From Campylobacterota bacterium (lineage in GTDB: Bacteria; Campylobacterota; Campylobacteria; Campylobacterales; Sulfurovaceae), in assembly GCA_003252535.1 (NCBI GenBank), contig QKDN01000047.1:1-37527 (forward strand): 37,527 nucleotides of DNA. The letters run 5' to 3'. The position numbers were made by a program, and so were the translations under genes. This document shows, piece by piece, positions 1 through 6,578 of this stretch; within the stretch, counting starts at the first letter, position 1; each line of letters begins with the position of its first letter. The notes under the pieces were generated by a model. That model was given only the letters and a program-made list of their open reading frames with translations, was not told where the DNA came from and searched no databases.

Positions 1-91
1 ACAAAAACAGTATCTCTCCGGGGTTTGTATACCCTACTTGATTTTTTCTATAATCGGGCAGCTTTTTGAACTCTTCTAACAGTATCTTCAT
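1..91 (-). CDS. N-terminal fragment, possible ISAs1-type transposase (runs off the window)
   Basis: An open frame begins at an ATG at 91 on the minus strand and stays open to the window edge, so only the first 30 residues are visible. They read MKILLEEFKKLPDYRKNQVG, followed by about ten more residues ending in EILFL. The pattern of a short helix, then LPDYRKNQ, then a hydrophobic stretch resembles the start of ISAs1-family transposases with a DDE_Tnp_1-associated domain (typically PDPR or PDYR followed by a hydrophobic region). The ribosome binding site is weak. The match rests on a few residues only. The gene could equally be a small unrelated protein. Confidence 0.4.
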   Translation of the reverse strand, partial: MKILLEEFKKLPDYRKNQVGYTNPGEILFL

Positions 92-298
92 ACTCACTAT
101 TATATCAACTAATATTAGTTTTTTGTTAAACTTGAATTACCGTGATGTTTAGACCGATCAGATAAAAGTTTAAACATTAATCTGGTATCATTCCGGCGTT
201 ATTTCATGGTGTTAAGTAGGGATACGCAAGCCGAACGGACTTTGGATAGCAGTCAAAAGGGGACTCTAAACCCAATAATTACTTTTAAAGGATATAAA

Positions 299-604
299 AT
301 GAAAAAGTTTTTCATGCTTTTCTTGGCACTTGGTGCTGTTGCTTTCGCTGGCGAAGGTGAATCAATGATCCAGGCTTACTCTGTAGTAGCTGCTGGTGTT
401 GGTCTTGGTCTTGCTGCTCTTGGTGGTGCTATCGGTATGGGTCACACTGCTGCTGCAACAATCGCTGGTACTGCTAGAAACCCAGGTATGGGTGGTAAAC
501 TTATGACTACTATGTTTATTGCTCTTGCGATGATCGAAGCACAGGTTATCTATACACTTGTTATCGCTCTTATCGCTCTTTACGCTAACCCTTTCCTCGG
601 TTAA
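299..604 (+). CDS. atpE: F0F1 ATP synthase subunit c
   Basis: This is the proteolipid that forms the membrane rotor ring of the F0 sector and carries the ion during ATP synthesis. The ATG at 299 follows an AAAGGA ribosome binding site, giving 101 residues. In-frame sequence further upstream lacks membrane character and is treated as leader. A short signal-like hydrophobic N-terminus (about 1-17) precedes two membrane helices (about 25-48 and 70-98) joined by the polar R60-N61-P62 loop. The proton-binding carboxylate is E80, in AMIEAQ. No other atp gene is adjacent, as is usual in Campylobacterota, where atpE is separated from the main atp operon. A possible extended -10 (TGGTATCAT, about 183-191) would give a leader of about 100 nt. 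Confident. Confidence 0.96.
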   Translation: MKKFFMLFLALGAVAFAGEGESMIQAYSVVAAGVGLGLAALGGAIGMGHTAAATIAGTARNPGMGGKLMTTMFIALAMIEAQVIYTLVIALIALYANPFLG

Positions 605-615
605 TCTTATTTTAA

Positions 616-644
616 GTTTGTGATGGTATAATTCCATCACAAAC
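616..644 (+). terminator. perfect 11-bp hairpin after atpE
   Basis: GTTTGTGATGG (616-626) and CCATCACAAAC (634-644) pair perfectly around a 7-nt TATAATT loop, 12 bases after the atpE stop. There is no clear T-run after it, so it may be a weak terminator or an mRNA-stabilising 3' end for the highly expressed atpE message. Confidence 0.55.
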
Positions 645-695
645 AAGCCAAGTGCAAAGTTTGAAAACCTCATTCTAAAGATATTTAGTCTATGT

Positions 696-780
696 GCGGC
701 AGTGGTGGAACGGTAGACACGCTACTTTGAGGTGGTAGTGCCCCCCGGGTGTGGAGGTTCAAATCCTCTCTGCCGCACCA
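696..780 (+). tRNA. tRNA-Leu (anticodon GAG)
   Basis: The acceptor arm GCGGCAG (696-702) pairs with CTGCCGC (770-776), followed by A777 as discriminator and an encoded CCA (778-780). The D-arm TGGTGGAACGGTAGACA is typical of class II tRNAs. The anticodon stem CTACT/GGTAG encloses the loop TTGAGGT, giving anticodon GAG (codons CUC/CUU). A long variable arm and the GGTTCAAATCC T-loop complete a standard tRNA-Leu. Confidence 0.95.
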
Positions 781-900
781 TCTTCTATCCAAAAACAATC
801 CTAAAAATTCTCTCAATTTAGCTTATACAGTATAGATAAGTAACACATTATTCATTTCTCTATAATCATATTCCCAAATTAGACTCATGGTTCGAGCGGA

Positions 901-1488
901 CTATATGAGCCGCGCCAGAATTTCCATGGAGATGTCACCCGTCCGGACCACCGGCCTGATCCCCTTCGCAAGGAGGGAATGCTTGAGCCCTTCCCCGATA
1001 TACGATGCGACAAAGAGATTGACCTTCTTCTCCAAAAGTATTTGAGGCAGGACGATGGCAGGTTTTTGCCCGGAATCATACGCAGGATTTTCCATCACCT
1101 CAACCGGTTCGACAGTGTTGCCATTGAAGTGGTAGATATGCAGGTACTCTCCTGATGGTCTGCTCTCTCCCGCTTCATCGCGAGAATCGCTGCACAGTGC
1201 TACCAAAGTATCCTCCCGCTCATCCTCTATCACTATCCTGTAGCCACTCACAAGTGCACCGGCTATCTTGCCACGTGCACTCTTGAGTATCCTGGCGAAT
1301 GTTGGTCTTGACACCTCCATCTGCGCTGCTGCATCCTCCTGGTAGAGCCCCAGCACATCCATCAAGTAGATGGCACTGATCTCCTCGTGGAGGAGTGTGA
1401 CTCCTCCCTCCGCTTCCCCCTCTTCGGGGATGAAGCTTCTGAATATCGGCTTGAAATCAAGCTTTCTTCTGTTTTTCCCTCTTGGCAT
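901..1488 (-). CDS. DUF134 (UPF0251) helix-turn-helix protein fused to a NifX/NifB-like domain
   Basis: This 195-residue protein has two parts. Residues 1-80 match the DUF134/UPF0251 family: the start MPRGKNRR, then a helix-turn-helix of the sigma-region-4 kind around ISAIYLMDVLGLYQEDAAAQMEVSRPTFARIL. Residues 85-195 resemble the dinitrogenase iron-molybdenum cofactor (NifX/NifB C-terminal) fold, with NPAYDSGQKPA, IVLPQILLEKKVNLFVASYIGEGL and a final GIRPVV strand. The same fold occurs in two genes at the far end of the divergent cyd operon. The likely role is a DNA-binding regulator with a metal or cluster-sensing domain that controls itself and the cyd operon. That role is inferred from domain order and position. 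The family has no settled function. Confidence 0.8.
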   Translation of the reverse strand: MPRGKNRRKLDFKPIFRSFIPEEGEAEGGVTLLHEEISAIYLMDVLGLYQEDAAAQMEVSRPTFARILKSARGKIAGALVSGYRIVIEDEREDTLVALCSDSRDEAGESRPSGEYLHIYHFNGNTVEPVEVMENPAYDSGQKPAIVLPQILLEKKVNLFVASYIGEGLKHSLLAKGIRPVVRTGDISMEILARLI

Positions 1489-1510
1489 AATCCATCCTTT
1501 TCTTTCGTCA

Positions 1511-1540
1511 ATTATAACAAAACCATCTTTATTATTGACA
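1511..1540 (-). promoter_or_regulatory. promoter of the DUF134/NifX-like regulator
   Basis: On the minus strand an extended -10, TGTTATAAT (TATAAT at 1516-1511), lies about 22 bases upstream of the start at 1488. Its poor -35 (TGTCAA) occupies the same six base pairs as the TTGACA of the divergent cyd promoter, so the two promoters overlap back to back. Confidence 0.55.
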
Positions 1541-1563
1541 TATGTTCATAATAATGGCATAAT
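1535..1563 (+). promoter_or_regulatory. sigma-70-type promoter of the cyd operon
   Basis: TTGACA (1535-1540), a 17-bp spacer and CATAAT (1558-1563) make a near-consensus promoter. The first transcribed base would fall about 20-25 nt upstream of the DUF4492 start codon at 1592. Confidence 0.75.
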
Positions 1564-1578
1564 TTGGTCATATGTTCA
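1538..1578. promoter_or_regulatory. candidate operator: two direct repeats of CATATGTTCA bracketing the cyd -10
   Basis: CATATGTTCA occurs at 1539-1548 and again at 1569-1578. The 30-bp period is about three helical turns, so both copies lie on the same DNA face. Each is centred on a CATATG palindrome. The first overlaps the shared -35 region of the divergent promoters, and the second lies downstream of the cyd -10. The adjacent DUF134 protein is the obvious candidate ligand; this is inference. Confidence 0.5.
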
Positions 1579-1591
1579 AAAAGGAACTATT

Positions 1592-1804
1592 ATGAACAGT
1601 ATTATTTCAGTTTATAGATTCTATCTCGATGGATTCAAAAATATGAAGATCGGCAAAGCGCTCTGGAAGATCATTGCGTTCAAGCTGCTGGTGATCTTTC
1701 TCTTTTTGAACTACTTCATTCATGATAGATCGATCAATACGGAATACAGGACACAACAACAGAAAGCAGACTTCGTCTACAACAATCTAATAGGAGAGAG
1801 ATAA
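1592..1804 (+). CDS. DUF4492 family small membrane protein
   Basis: This 70-residue protein starts at the ATG at 1592, six bases after an AAGGAAC ribosome binding site. An upstream in-frame extension would cross the promoter and is rejected. The sequence MNSIISVYRFYLDGFKNMKIGKALWKIIAFKLL... has one membrane helix (about 28-45), with a basic, tyrosine-rich region before it. It matches DUF4492, a family found directly upstream of cydA in Campylobacterota and Bacteroidetes. Its stop overlaps the cydA start (TAATG), so the two are translationally coupled. A role in assembly or stability of the bd oxidase is likely from position but not shown by sequence. Confidence 0.8.
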   Translation: MNSIISVYRFYLDGFKNMKIGKALWKIIAFKLLVIFLFLNYFIHDRSINTEYRTQQQKADFVYNNLIGER

Positions 1805-3330
1805 TGGAAGAGCATTTAGTTGACTGGTCGAGAGCACAATTCGCCTTGACCGCGATCTACCACTTCTTGTTTGTACCCCTGACACTGGGGCTCGGGTTCA
1901 TCGTAGCGATCATGGAGACGATCTATGTCCGCACGGGAAGCGAGGAGTGGAAGAAGATCACGAAGTTCTGGATGACCCTCTTTGCGATCAACTTCGCTAT
2001 AGGGGTCGCCACAGGGCTGATCATGGAGTTCGAGTTCGGTACGAACTGGGCGAACTACTCTTGGTTCGTCGGAGACATATTCGGTGCGCCGCTGGCTGTG
2101 GAGGGGATACTGGCGTTCTTTATGGAGAGCACCTTCTTCGCAGTGATGTTCTTCGGATGGAACAAGGTGGGCAAGAGGTTCCACCTCGTCTCTACATGGC
2201 TCGTCGCCGTCGGATCAAATCTCTCGGCACTGTGGATACTCGTCGCCAACGGCTGGATGCAGTATCCCGTGGGGATGACCTTCAACCCCGATACCGTCAG
2301 GAACGAGATGACGAACTTCTGGGAGGTGCTCTTCTCGCCTGTGGCGATATCGAAGTTCCTCCATACGATAGGGAGCGGCTATATGGTCTCGGCGCTTTTT
2401 GTGACGGGGATCAGCGCGTGGTATCTGCTGCGCAACAGAGATGTGCTATTCGCCAAACGCTCGATGATCGTGGGTGCGACATTCGGTTTTGTCGCTTCGC
2501 TCTTTCTCACCCTCAGCGGTGACGAGTCGGCACATCAGGTAGCGCTCAAGCAGCCTGTGAAACTGGCAGCGATGGAGGGACTCTACGAGGGTAGAGAGAG
2601 CGCGGGGATTGTAGCTGTAGGGATACTTAACGGTGACAAGAACCTCACCAACGATCTCGAACCATACCACTTCGAGATCGAGATACCTTACGCCCTCTCG
2701 CTGCTGGGCTACCACGACGCGAATGCCTATGTGCCGGGGCTCAGAGACCTCGTCTACGGCAACGAAGAGCGCGGCATCATCAGCACGGCGGAGAAGATGC
2801 GCAGAGGCAGAATAGCCGTCAATGCGCTCGAAGCGTACAAAGAGGCCAAAAAAGGAGGCGATATCCTGAAAGCAGCGGAAGCCAAAAAACTGCTGGATGA
2901 AAATATGAAGTACTTCGGGTACGGACATATCAAAGCAGCCGAGGATGTCGTACCGCCGATAGCGCTGACATTCTATACTTTCCATATCATGGTGACGCTC
3001 GGGGGCTGGTTCCTGCTGCTCTTTGCGCTGCTGCTCTTCTATGTGACCAAGAGGGATATCAGCGCCTACCCGCTGCTGCTGCGCTCTGCACTCTGGTCGA
3101 TACCTCTGGGATATATCGCTGCGGAGGCAGGATGGATCGTTGCGGAGGTGGGGAGACAGCCGTGGGCTATACAGGATCTGATGCCCGTAGGTATCGCAGC
3201 GACCAAGATAGCGACGACCAATGTACAGATCAGCTTCTGGCTCTTCGCGATCCTCTTTACTCTGCTGCTCATAGCAGAGATCAGGATCATGACCAAGCAG
3301 ATCAAGATCGGACCGGAAGGGGGACACTAA
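1804..3330 (+). CDS. cydA: cytochrome bd ubiquinol oxidase subunit I
   Basis: CydA is the haem-bearing subunit of the bd-type quinol:O2 oxidoreductase in the inner membrane, which reduces oxygen at high affinity without pumping protons. The 508-residue product has the expected landmarks: H20 in AIYHFLFVPLT (haem b595 ligand), a histidine in KFLHTIGSGYM (haem b558 ligand) with the methionine ligand probably in the Q-loop region, GWMQYPVGM, and a quinol loop beginning GDESAHQVALKQPVKLAAMEG. The C-terminal GRQPWAIQDLMPV motif is also present. Several hydrophobic helices span the protein. It starts by overlap with the DUF4492 stop and is followed by cydB after one base. Identification is firm. 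Confidence 0.97.
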   Translation: MEEHLVDWSRAQFALTAIYHFLFVPLTLGLGFIVAIMETIYVRTGSEEWKKITKFWMTLFAINFAIGVATGLIMEFEFGTNWANYSWFVGDIFGAPLAVEGILAFFMESTFFAVMFFGWNKVGKRFHLVSTWLVAVGSNLSALWILVANGWMQYPVGMTFNPDTVRNEMTNFWEVLFSPVAISKFLHTIGSGYMVSALFVTGISAWYLLRNRDVLFAKRSMIVGATFGFVASLFLTLSGDESAHQVALKQPVKLAAMEGLYEGRESAGIVAVGILNGDKNLTNDLEPYHFEIEIPYALSLLGYHDANAYVPGLRDLVYGNEERGIISTAEKMRRGRIAVNALEAYKEAKKGGDILKAAEAKKLLDENMKYFGYGHIKAAEDVVPPIALTFYTFHIMVTLGGWFLLLFALLLFYVTKRDISAYPLLLRSALWSIPLGYIAAEAGWIVAEVGRQPWAIQDLMPVGIAATKIATTNVQISFWLFAILFTLLLIAEIRIMTKQIKIGPEGGH

Positions 3331-3331
3331 G

Positions 3332-4465
3332 ATGGGATTTGGAGAATTGGAACTATTGACACTACAGCAGTACTGGTGGATCATCATCGCACTGCTCGGA
3401 GGACTCTTCGTCTTTATCATGTTCGTACAGGGTGGACAGACGCTCATCGACACCCTCAGCGACGACGAGACAGAGAAGACGATGCTGATCAACGCTATAG
3501 GGCGCAAATGGGAGCTGGGGTTCACCACCCTGGTACTCTTCGGCGGAGCGCTCTTCGCGGCTTTTCCGCTCTTCTACTCCACGAGTTTCGGAGGGGCGTA
3601 CTGGGTGTGGCTGGCGATACTCTTTTGCTTTATCATCCAGGCGGTGAGCTATGAGTACCGTACGAAACCGGACAACTTCCTCGGGCAGAAGGTCTATGAG
3701 AGCTTCTTGAAGATCAACGGAAGCGTGGGGGTATTTCTCCTCGGGGTCGCCATCAGCACCTTCTTCAGCGGTGCGGAGTTCGTCCTCGACTCCAACCGTT
3801 TCGTCGAGTGGCAGAATCCTCTCCGAGGACTCGAAGCGCTGGCAAACCCCTACAACTACCTGCTGGGATTCGCCCTCGTGTTCCTCGCCCGTATCAGCGG
3901 AGCCCTCTACTATCTCAGCAGTATCGACCATGAGCCGATCCGTGACAAAGCTGTCGTATCGATCAGGTTCAATATGCCGCTCTTCCTCCTCTTTTTCCTC
4001 TCCTTTATGGGGTGGATACTCACCAAGGACGGCTACGCGGTCAGCGCAAGCGGGGTTGTGACCATAGAGAGCTACAAGTACCTGCACAACTTCCTCGATA
4101 TGCCGTTCGTGCTCATAATGTTCATCGCAGGGGTGGTGATGGTGATCTTCGCCGTCTTCTCGGCCGTGGTCTACCGCAAGACCTGCTGTATCAAGACCGG
4201 CGGAGCGGGGATCGTCCTCACCGTTATGGCGATACTGCTCAATGTGGGGTTCAACGGCACGGCATACTACCCCTCCACATCCGACCTGCAGAGCTCGCTC
4301 ACGATCGTCAACAGCTCGGGGAGCCACTACACCCTGACAGCTATGAGCTACGCATCGCTGATGGTACCGTTCGTACTGGGCTATATCGCGCTGGCATGGT
4401 ACAGCATGGACAGGGTCAGGATCACCAAAGAGGAGATAGAATCTCCCGACGCACACAACTACTAG
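3332..4465 (+). CDS. cydB: cytochrome bd ubiquinol oxidase subunit II
   Basis: The 377-residue partner of CydA is a polytopic membrane protein that stabilises the haem-bearing subunit. The N-terminus LQQYWWIIIALLGGLFVFIMFVQGGQTL is typical of CydB, as are the following long hydrophobic helices, FGGAYWVWLAILFCFIIQAVSYEYR and the glycine-rich loops. The length fits the family. It begins one base after the cydA stop region and is followed nine bases later by a small membrane ORF. Confidence 0.95.
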   Translation: MGFGELELLTLQQYWWIIIALLGGLFVFIMFVQGGQTLIDTLSDDETEKTMLINAIGRKWELGFTTLVLFGGALFAAFPLFYSTSFGGAYWVWLAILFCFIIQAVSYEYRTKPDNFLGQKVYESFLKINGSVGVFLLGVAISTFFSGAEFVLDSNRFVEWQNPLRGLEALANPYNYLLGFALVFLARISGALYYLSSIDHEPIRDKAVVSIRFNMPLFLLFFLSFMGWILTKDGYAVSASGVVTIESYKYLHNFLDMPFVLIMFIAGVVMVIFAVFSAVVYRKTCCIKTGGAGIVLTVMAILLNVGFNGTAYYPSTSDLQSSLTIVNSSGSHYTLTAMSYASLMVPFVLGYIALAWYSMDRVRITKEEIESPDAHNY

Positions 4466-4474
4466 GAGAAGATC

Positions 4475-4588
4475 ATGGAGTATCTAACGGAAATAGCATG
4501 GTTCAGTCTGTGGCCGATCGTCATCGCGGTCGCCTGGAAACTCAGCGTCAGCAACACGCTCAAATTTGAACAAAAACAAGGAGAATAA
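4475..4588 (+). CDS. 37-residue CydX-like single-pass membrane protein
   Basis: The ATG at 4475 follows AGGAGAAG with good spacing and opens a 37-codon frame: MEYLTEIAWFSLWPIVIAVA, followed by WKLSVSNTLKFEQKQGE. One Trp-rich membrane helix (about 7-24) is followed by a short polar tail. Position directly after cydB and size match the CydX/CbdX class of bd-oxidase accessory subunits, but the sequence is not the familiar proteobacterial CydX consensus, so the name is by position only. The downstream gene's ribosome binding site (AAGGAG, 4578-4583) lies inside its last codons, so the frame is embedded in the operon. Confidence 0.65.
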   Translation: MEYLTEIAWFSLWPIVIAVAWKLSVSNTLKFEQKQGE

Positions 4589-4589
4589 A

Positions 4590-5015
4590 ATGATAGCAAT
4601 ACCCGTAAAAACCAACAAAGAGAACCCGCCGGTCAGCACACTTTTCGGTAAGTCAAAATGGTTCGCTATGATCGACGGTGACAAAGTGACCATCGAGGCA
4701 AATGAGACAGAGAGCGGGAGAGCGGTCGTCGATCACCTCGCTGAGAGAGGTGTAGATACGCTGGTCTTCCACCATATGGGAGGCAACCCCTTCATGCTGC
4801 TCCAGAGAGCAGGGATCAAATGCTACCACAGCGGCGGCGAGAGGATACTGCTCGGCGATGTCCTGGAGAAGCTCAAGAACGGTGAACTGACCGAGGTGAA
4901 CGGGATGAATATGGGAGAATATGTCGAACAGGGCAATATGCACAACAAAGGCTCGAACCACCATCACGACCACGATCACCATCATGACCATGACCACGGT
5001 CATCACCACCACTGA
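4590..5015 (+). CDS. NifX/NifB-like (dinitrogenase Fe-Mo cofactor fold) protein with His-rich tail
   Basis: A 141-residue protein starting at the ATG at 4590, seven bases after AAGGAG. An ATG 24 bases earlier lies within the preceding small gene and has no better ribosome site. Residues 1-105 form an alpha/beta domain of the NifX/NifB C-terminal kind: MIAIPVKT, STLFGKSKWFAMID, then GVDTLVFHHMGGNPFMLLQRAGIKCYH. The last 18 residues (124-141) consist almost only of His, with Asp and one Gly, a plausible metal-binding or storage tail. It is co-transcribed with cydAB. In nitrogenase systems this fold carries Fe-S or Fe-Mo clusters, but no nif genes are present here, so it more likely handles a metal or cluster for another protein. 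Confidence 0.8.
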   Translation: MIAIPVKTNKENPPVSTLFGKSKWFAMIDGDKVTIEANETESGRAVVDHLAERGVDTLVFHHMGGNPFMLLQRAGIKCYHSGGERILLGDVLEKLKNGELTEVNGMNMGEYVEQGNMHNKGSNHHHDHDHHHDHDHGHHHH

Positions 5016-5028
5016 GAAGGAGAAAAAT

Positions 5029-5394
5029 ATGAGACTTGTATTCCCCACCGATGAGAACATGGGCTATCTCAGTCCCAGAGGCGCGCACTTCGGCAAAGCG
5101 AAGTACTATACGATTGTTACGCTCAAGAACAATGAGATCGTCGATGTCGAAGGGATCGCCAATCCCGGACACGACGCAGGAGGATGCGGCAATGCCGTCA
5201 CCAATATCATGCAGCTCCGCCCCGACGCGCTGATCGTGGGCGGCATAGGGGGGAGTCCTGCCAAAGGCTTCGCCAATGCAGGGCTCACGGTCTATTTCGA
5301 CAGAGAATCAGCCATCGTCAAGGATTCGATAGAGCGTTTCATCTCAGGAGAACTCGAAGTGATCGGCGGCAAAGGGACCTGCTCGACACACTGA
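5029..5394 (+). CDS. NifX/NifB family iron-molybdenum cluster-binding-like protein
   Basis: A 121-residue single-domain protein, starting at the ATG at 5029 after GAAGGAGA. It carries the standard family layout: FPTDENMGYLSPRGAHFGKAKYYTIV, an NPGHDAGGCGNAV segment, LRPDALIVGGIGGSPAKGFANAGLTVYF and a C-terminal helix with GKGTCSTH. It lacks the His tail of its neighbour but has cysteines at the G-C-G-N turn and near the C-terminus. It is the last gene of the cyd operon. The same fold forms the C-terminal half of the divergent regulator at 901-1488, so the locus holds three copies of one domain. Confidence 0.82.
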   Translation: MRLVFPTDENMGYLSPRGAHFGKAKYYTIVTLKNNEIVDVEGIANPGHDAGGCGNAVTNIMQLRPDALIVGGIGGSPAKGFANAGLTVYFDRESAIVKDSIERFISGELEVIGGKGTCSTH

Positions 5395-5428
5395 GCGCCC
5401 CGAAAACATCGGTGGCACTGATCATTCA

Positions 5429-5917
5429 CTATTTTGCCAGGATGGCGACGATCCTGAACGGTGAAGTCTTGTTGTTTTTTGCTATTGCGCTGAGCGAAGC
5501 AGCATTCTCCATCGTGATCCCTTCGGCGCTGAGCTTTTCTGCTGCACTCTTGCTGTCCACCTTGAGCACTTGCAATGCGGTATCGATCGGGGCTTCGAGA
5601 ACGGAGCGTATCAGGAGGTCTTTGGGGTTCGGGCCGCTCTGGGCTGAGGCATTGGCGAGGAAGCCGACCGTGACCGCAATGACAGCGGCAGCTGCGAAAT
5701 GAAAGACCCTCTTGCCGAAATATCCCTGCATCGCTTTCCAGTTGAAGAATATATGCAGCAGCGCTGCGGCTACGAAGAGGAGTCCGAGTATCTCGTGGAG
5801 ACTTTTGGTATACTGATCCAGGAGATGGAAGTACATCAGCACTCCTGTCGTCCCGACGATGAGGAAGACGGTCGCTGTCAATGATGTGGCGAGGTTTCTA
5901 CCCTCTGATCTGGTCAT
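5429..5917 (-). CDS. DUF4405-like membrane protein with C-terminal soluble helix region
   Basis: The ATG at 5917 follows AAAGGA eight bases upstream and gives 162 residues. A 14-residue upstream extension has no ribosome site. Three hydrophobic helices are visible (about 8-30, 40-58, 70-90). The second contains HEILGLLFVAAALLHIFFNWK, the pattern of DUF4405/cytochrome b561-like helices, in which the two histidines could ligate haem. The last 65 residues are soluble and helical (PKDLLIRSVLEAPIDTALQVLKVD...). It is convergent with the cyd operon and divergent from the MarR gene. A redox or haem role is inferred only from the helix pattern. Confidence 0.65.
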   Translation of the reverse strand: MTRSEGRNLATSLTATVFLIVGTTGVLMYFHLLDQYTKSLHEILGLLFVAAALLHIFFNWKAMQGYFGKRVFHFAAAAVIAVTVGFLANASAQSGPNPKDLLIRSVLEAPIDTALQVLKVDSKSAAEKLSAEGITMENAASLSAIAKNNKTSPFRIVAILAK

Positions 5918-6035
5918 ATCTGATCCTTTGGTTTGAATTTCCCCCATTGTAACACACATTATTTCACATGTATCTTACTAGGAAGATATAATTGGCCGGA
6001 TTGATTTTTCATTTTGTTTCCTATATACTTACAGG

Positions 6036-6536
6036 ATGGACATCAATGAATTAGACTCTGATATACAGGAGCACAAAGCCAGACTCGGATCGCTATACAG
6101 CAGTGTGCTGGAGACGACACTGCCGTTCTTCATCTTCGAGCAGAGGTTGCAATCAGGCACTGCGAAGATCGAAGAGGGGAGATACAGACTCGCAAGCAGC
6201 GAGGTCGATGTCCTCGTGACGGCGCTCGTCTCGGGGGACGAGGACTACACGATCACCCCCACGAGGCTCTACGAGAAGCTTCTTTTCACCTCCGGCGCCA
6301 TCACCAAGGTGCTCAAAAAGCTCGAGGAGAAGGGGTATATCGAGCGGCTCGACTGCGAGCATGACAAGAGGAGCCGTCTCGTGAGGCTCACACCGATGGG
6401 CAAAGAGACCTGCGAAAACATCCTCTCGGAGGTGTTCGCCTACCAGCAGAGTTGTTTCGATGTGCTGAGTCGGGAGGAGCAGGAGAGCTTCCGGAAGATC
6501 CTGGTCAAACTTGCCAGGGGGATGCCGGGAGGGTAG
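6036..6536 (+). CDS. MarR family transcriptional regulator
   Basis: A 166-residue protein with a winged helix-turn-helix of MarR type. The recognition region reads YTITPTRLYEKLLFTSGAITKVLKKLEEKGYIERLDCEHDKRSRLVRLTPMGKE. LDCEHDKRSRLVRLTPMG is the family's wing signature. Flanking helices at both ends would dimerise. ACAGG lies seven bases before the ATG. It is followed 42 bases later by a gene for an exported protein on the same strand and faces away from the DUF4405 gene, both possible targets. The ligand cannot be read from sequence. Confidence 0.9.
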   Translation: MDINELDSDIQEHKARLGSLYSSVLETTLPFFIFEQRLQSGTAKIEEGRYRLASSEVDVLVTALVSGDEDYTITPTRLYEKLLFTSGAITKVLKKLEEKGYIERLDCEHDKRSRLVRLTPMGKETCENILSEVFAYQQSCFDVLSREEQESFRKILVKLARGMPGG

Positions 6537-6578
6537 TACCTGCAGAGTTCGCACCACGGCAGTGCAAAGGAGGAGACA

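Noticed and set aside
2446-3528. Minus-strand 360-codon frame opposite cydA
   Set aside because: Shadow of cydA, with no plausible domains.
4959-5012. The His-rich tail as a cloning tag or vector remnant
   Set aside because: It mixes Asp and Gly with His, uses both His codons and is followed by the next operon gene with its own ribosome site, so it is native.
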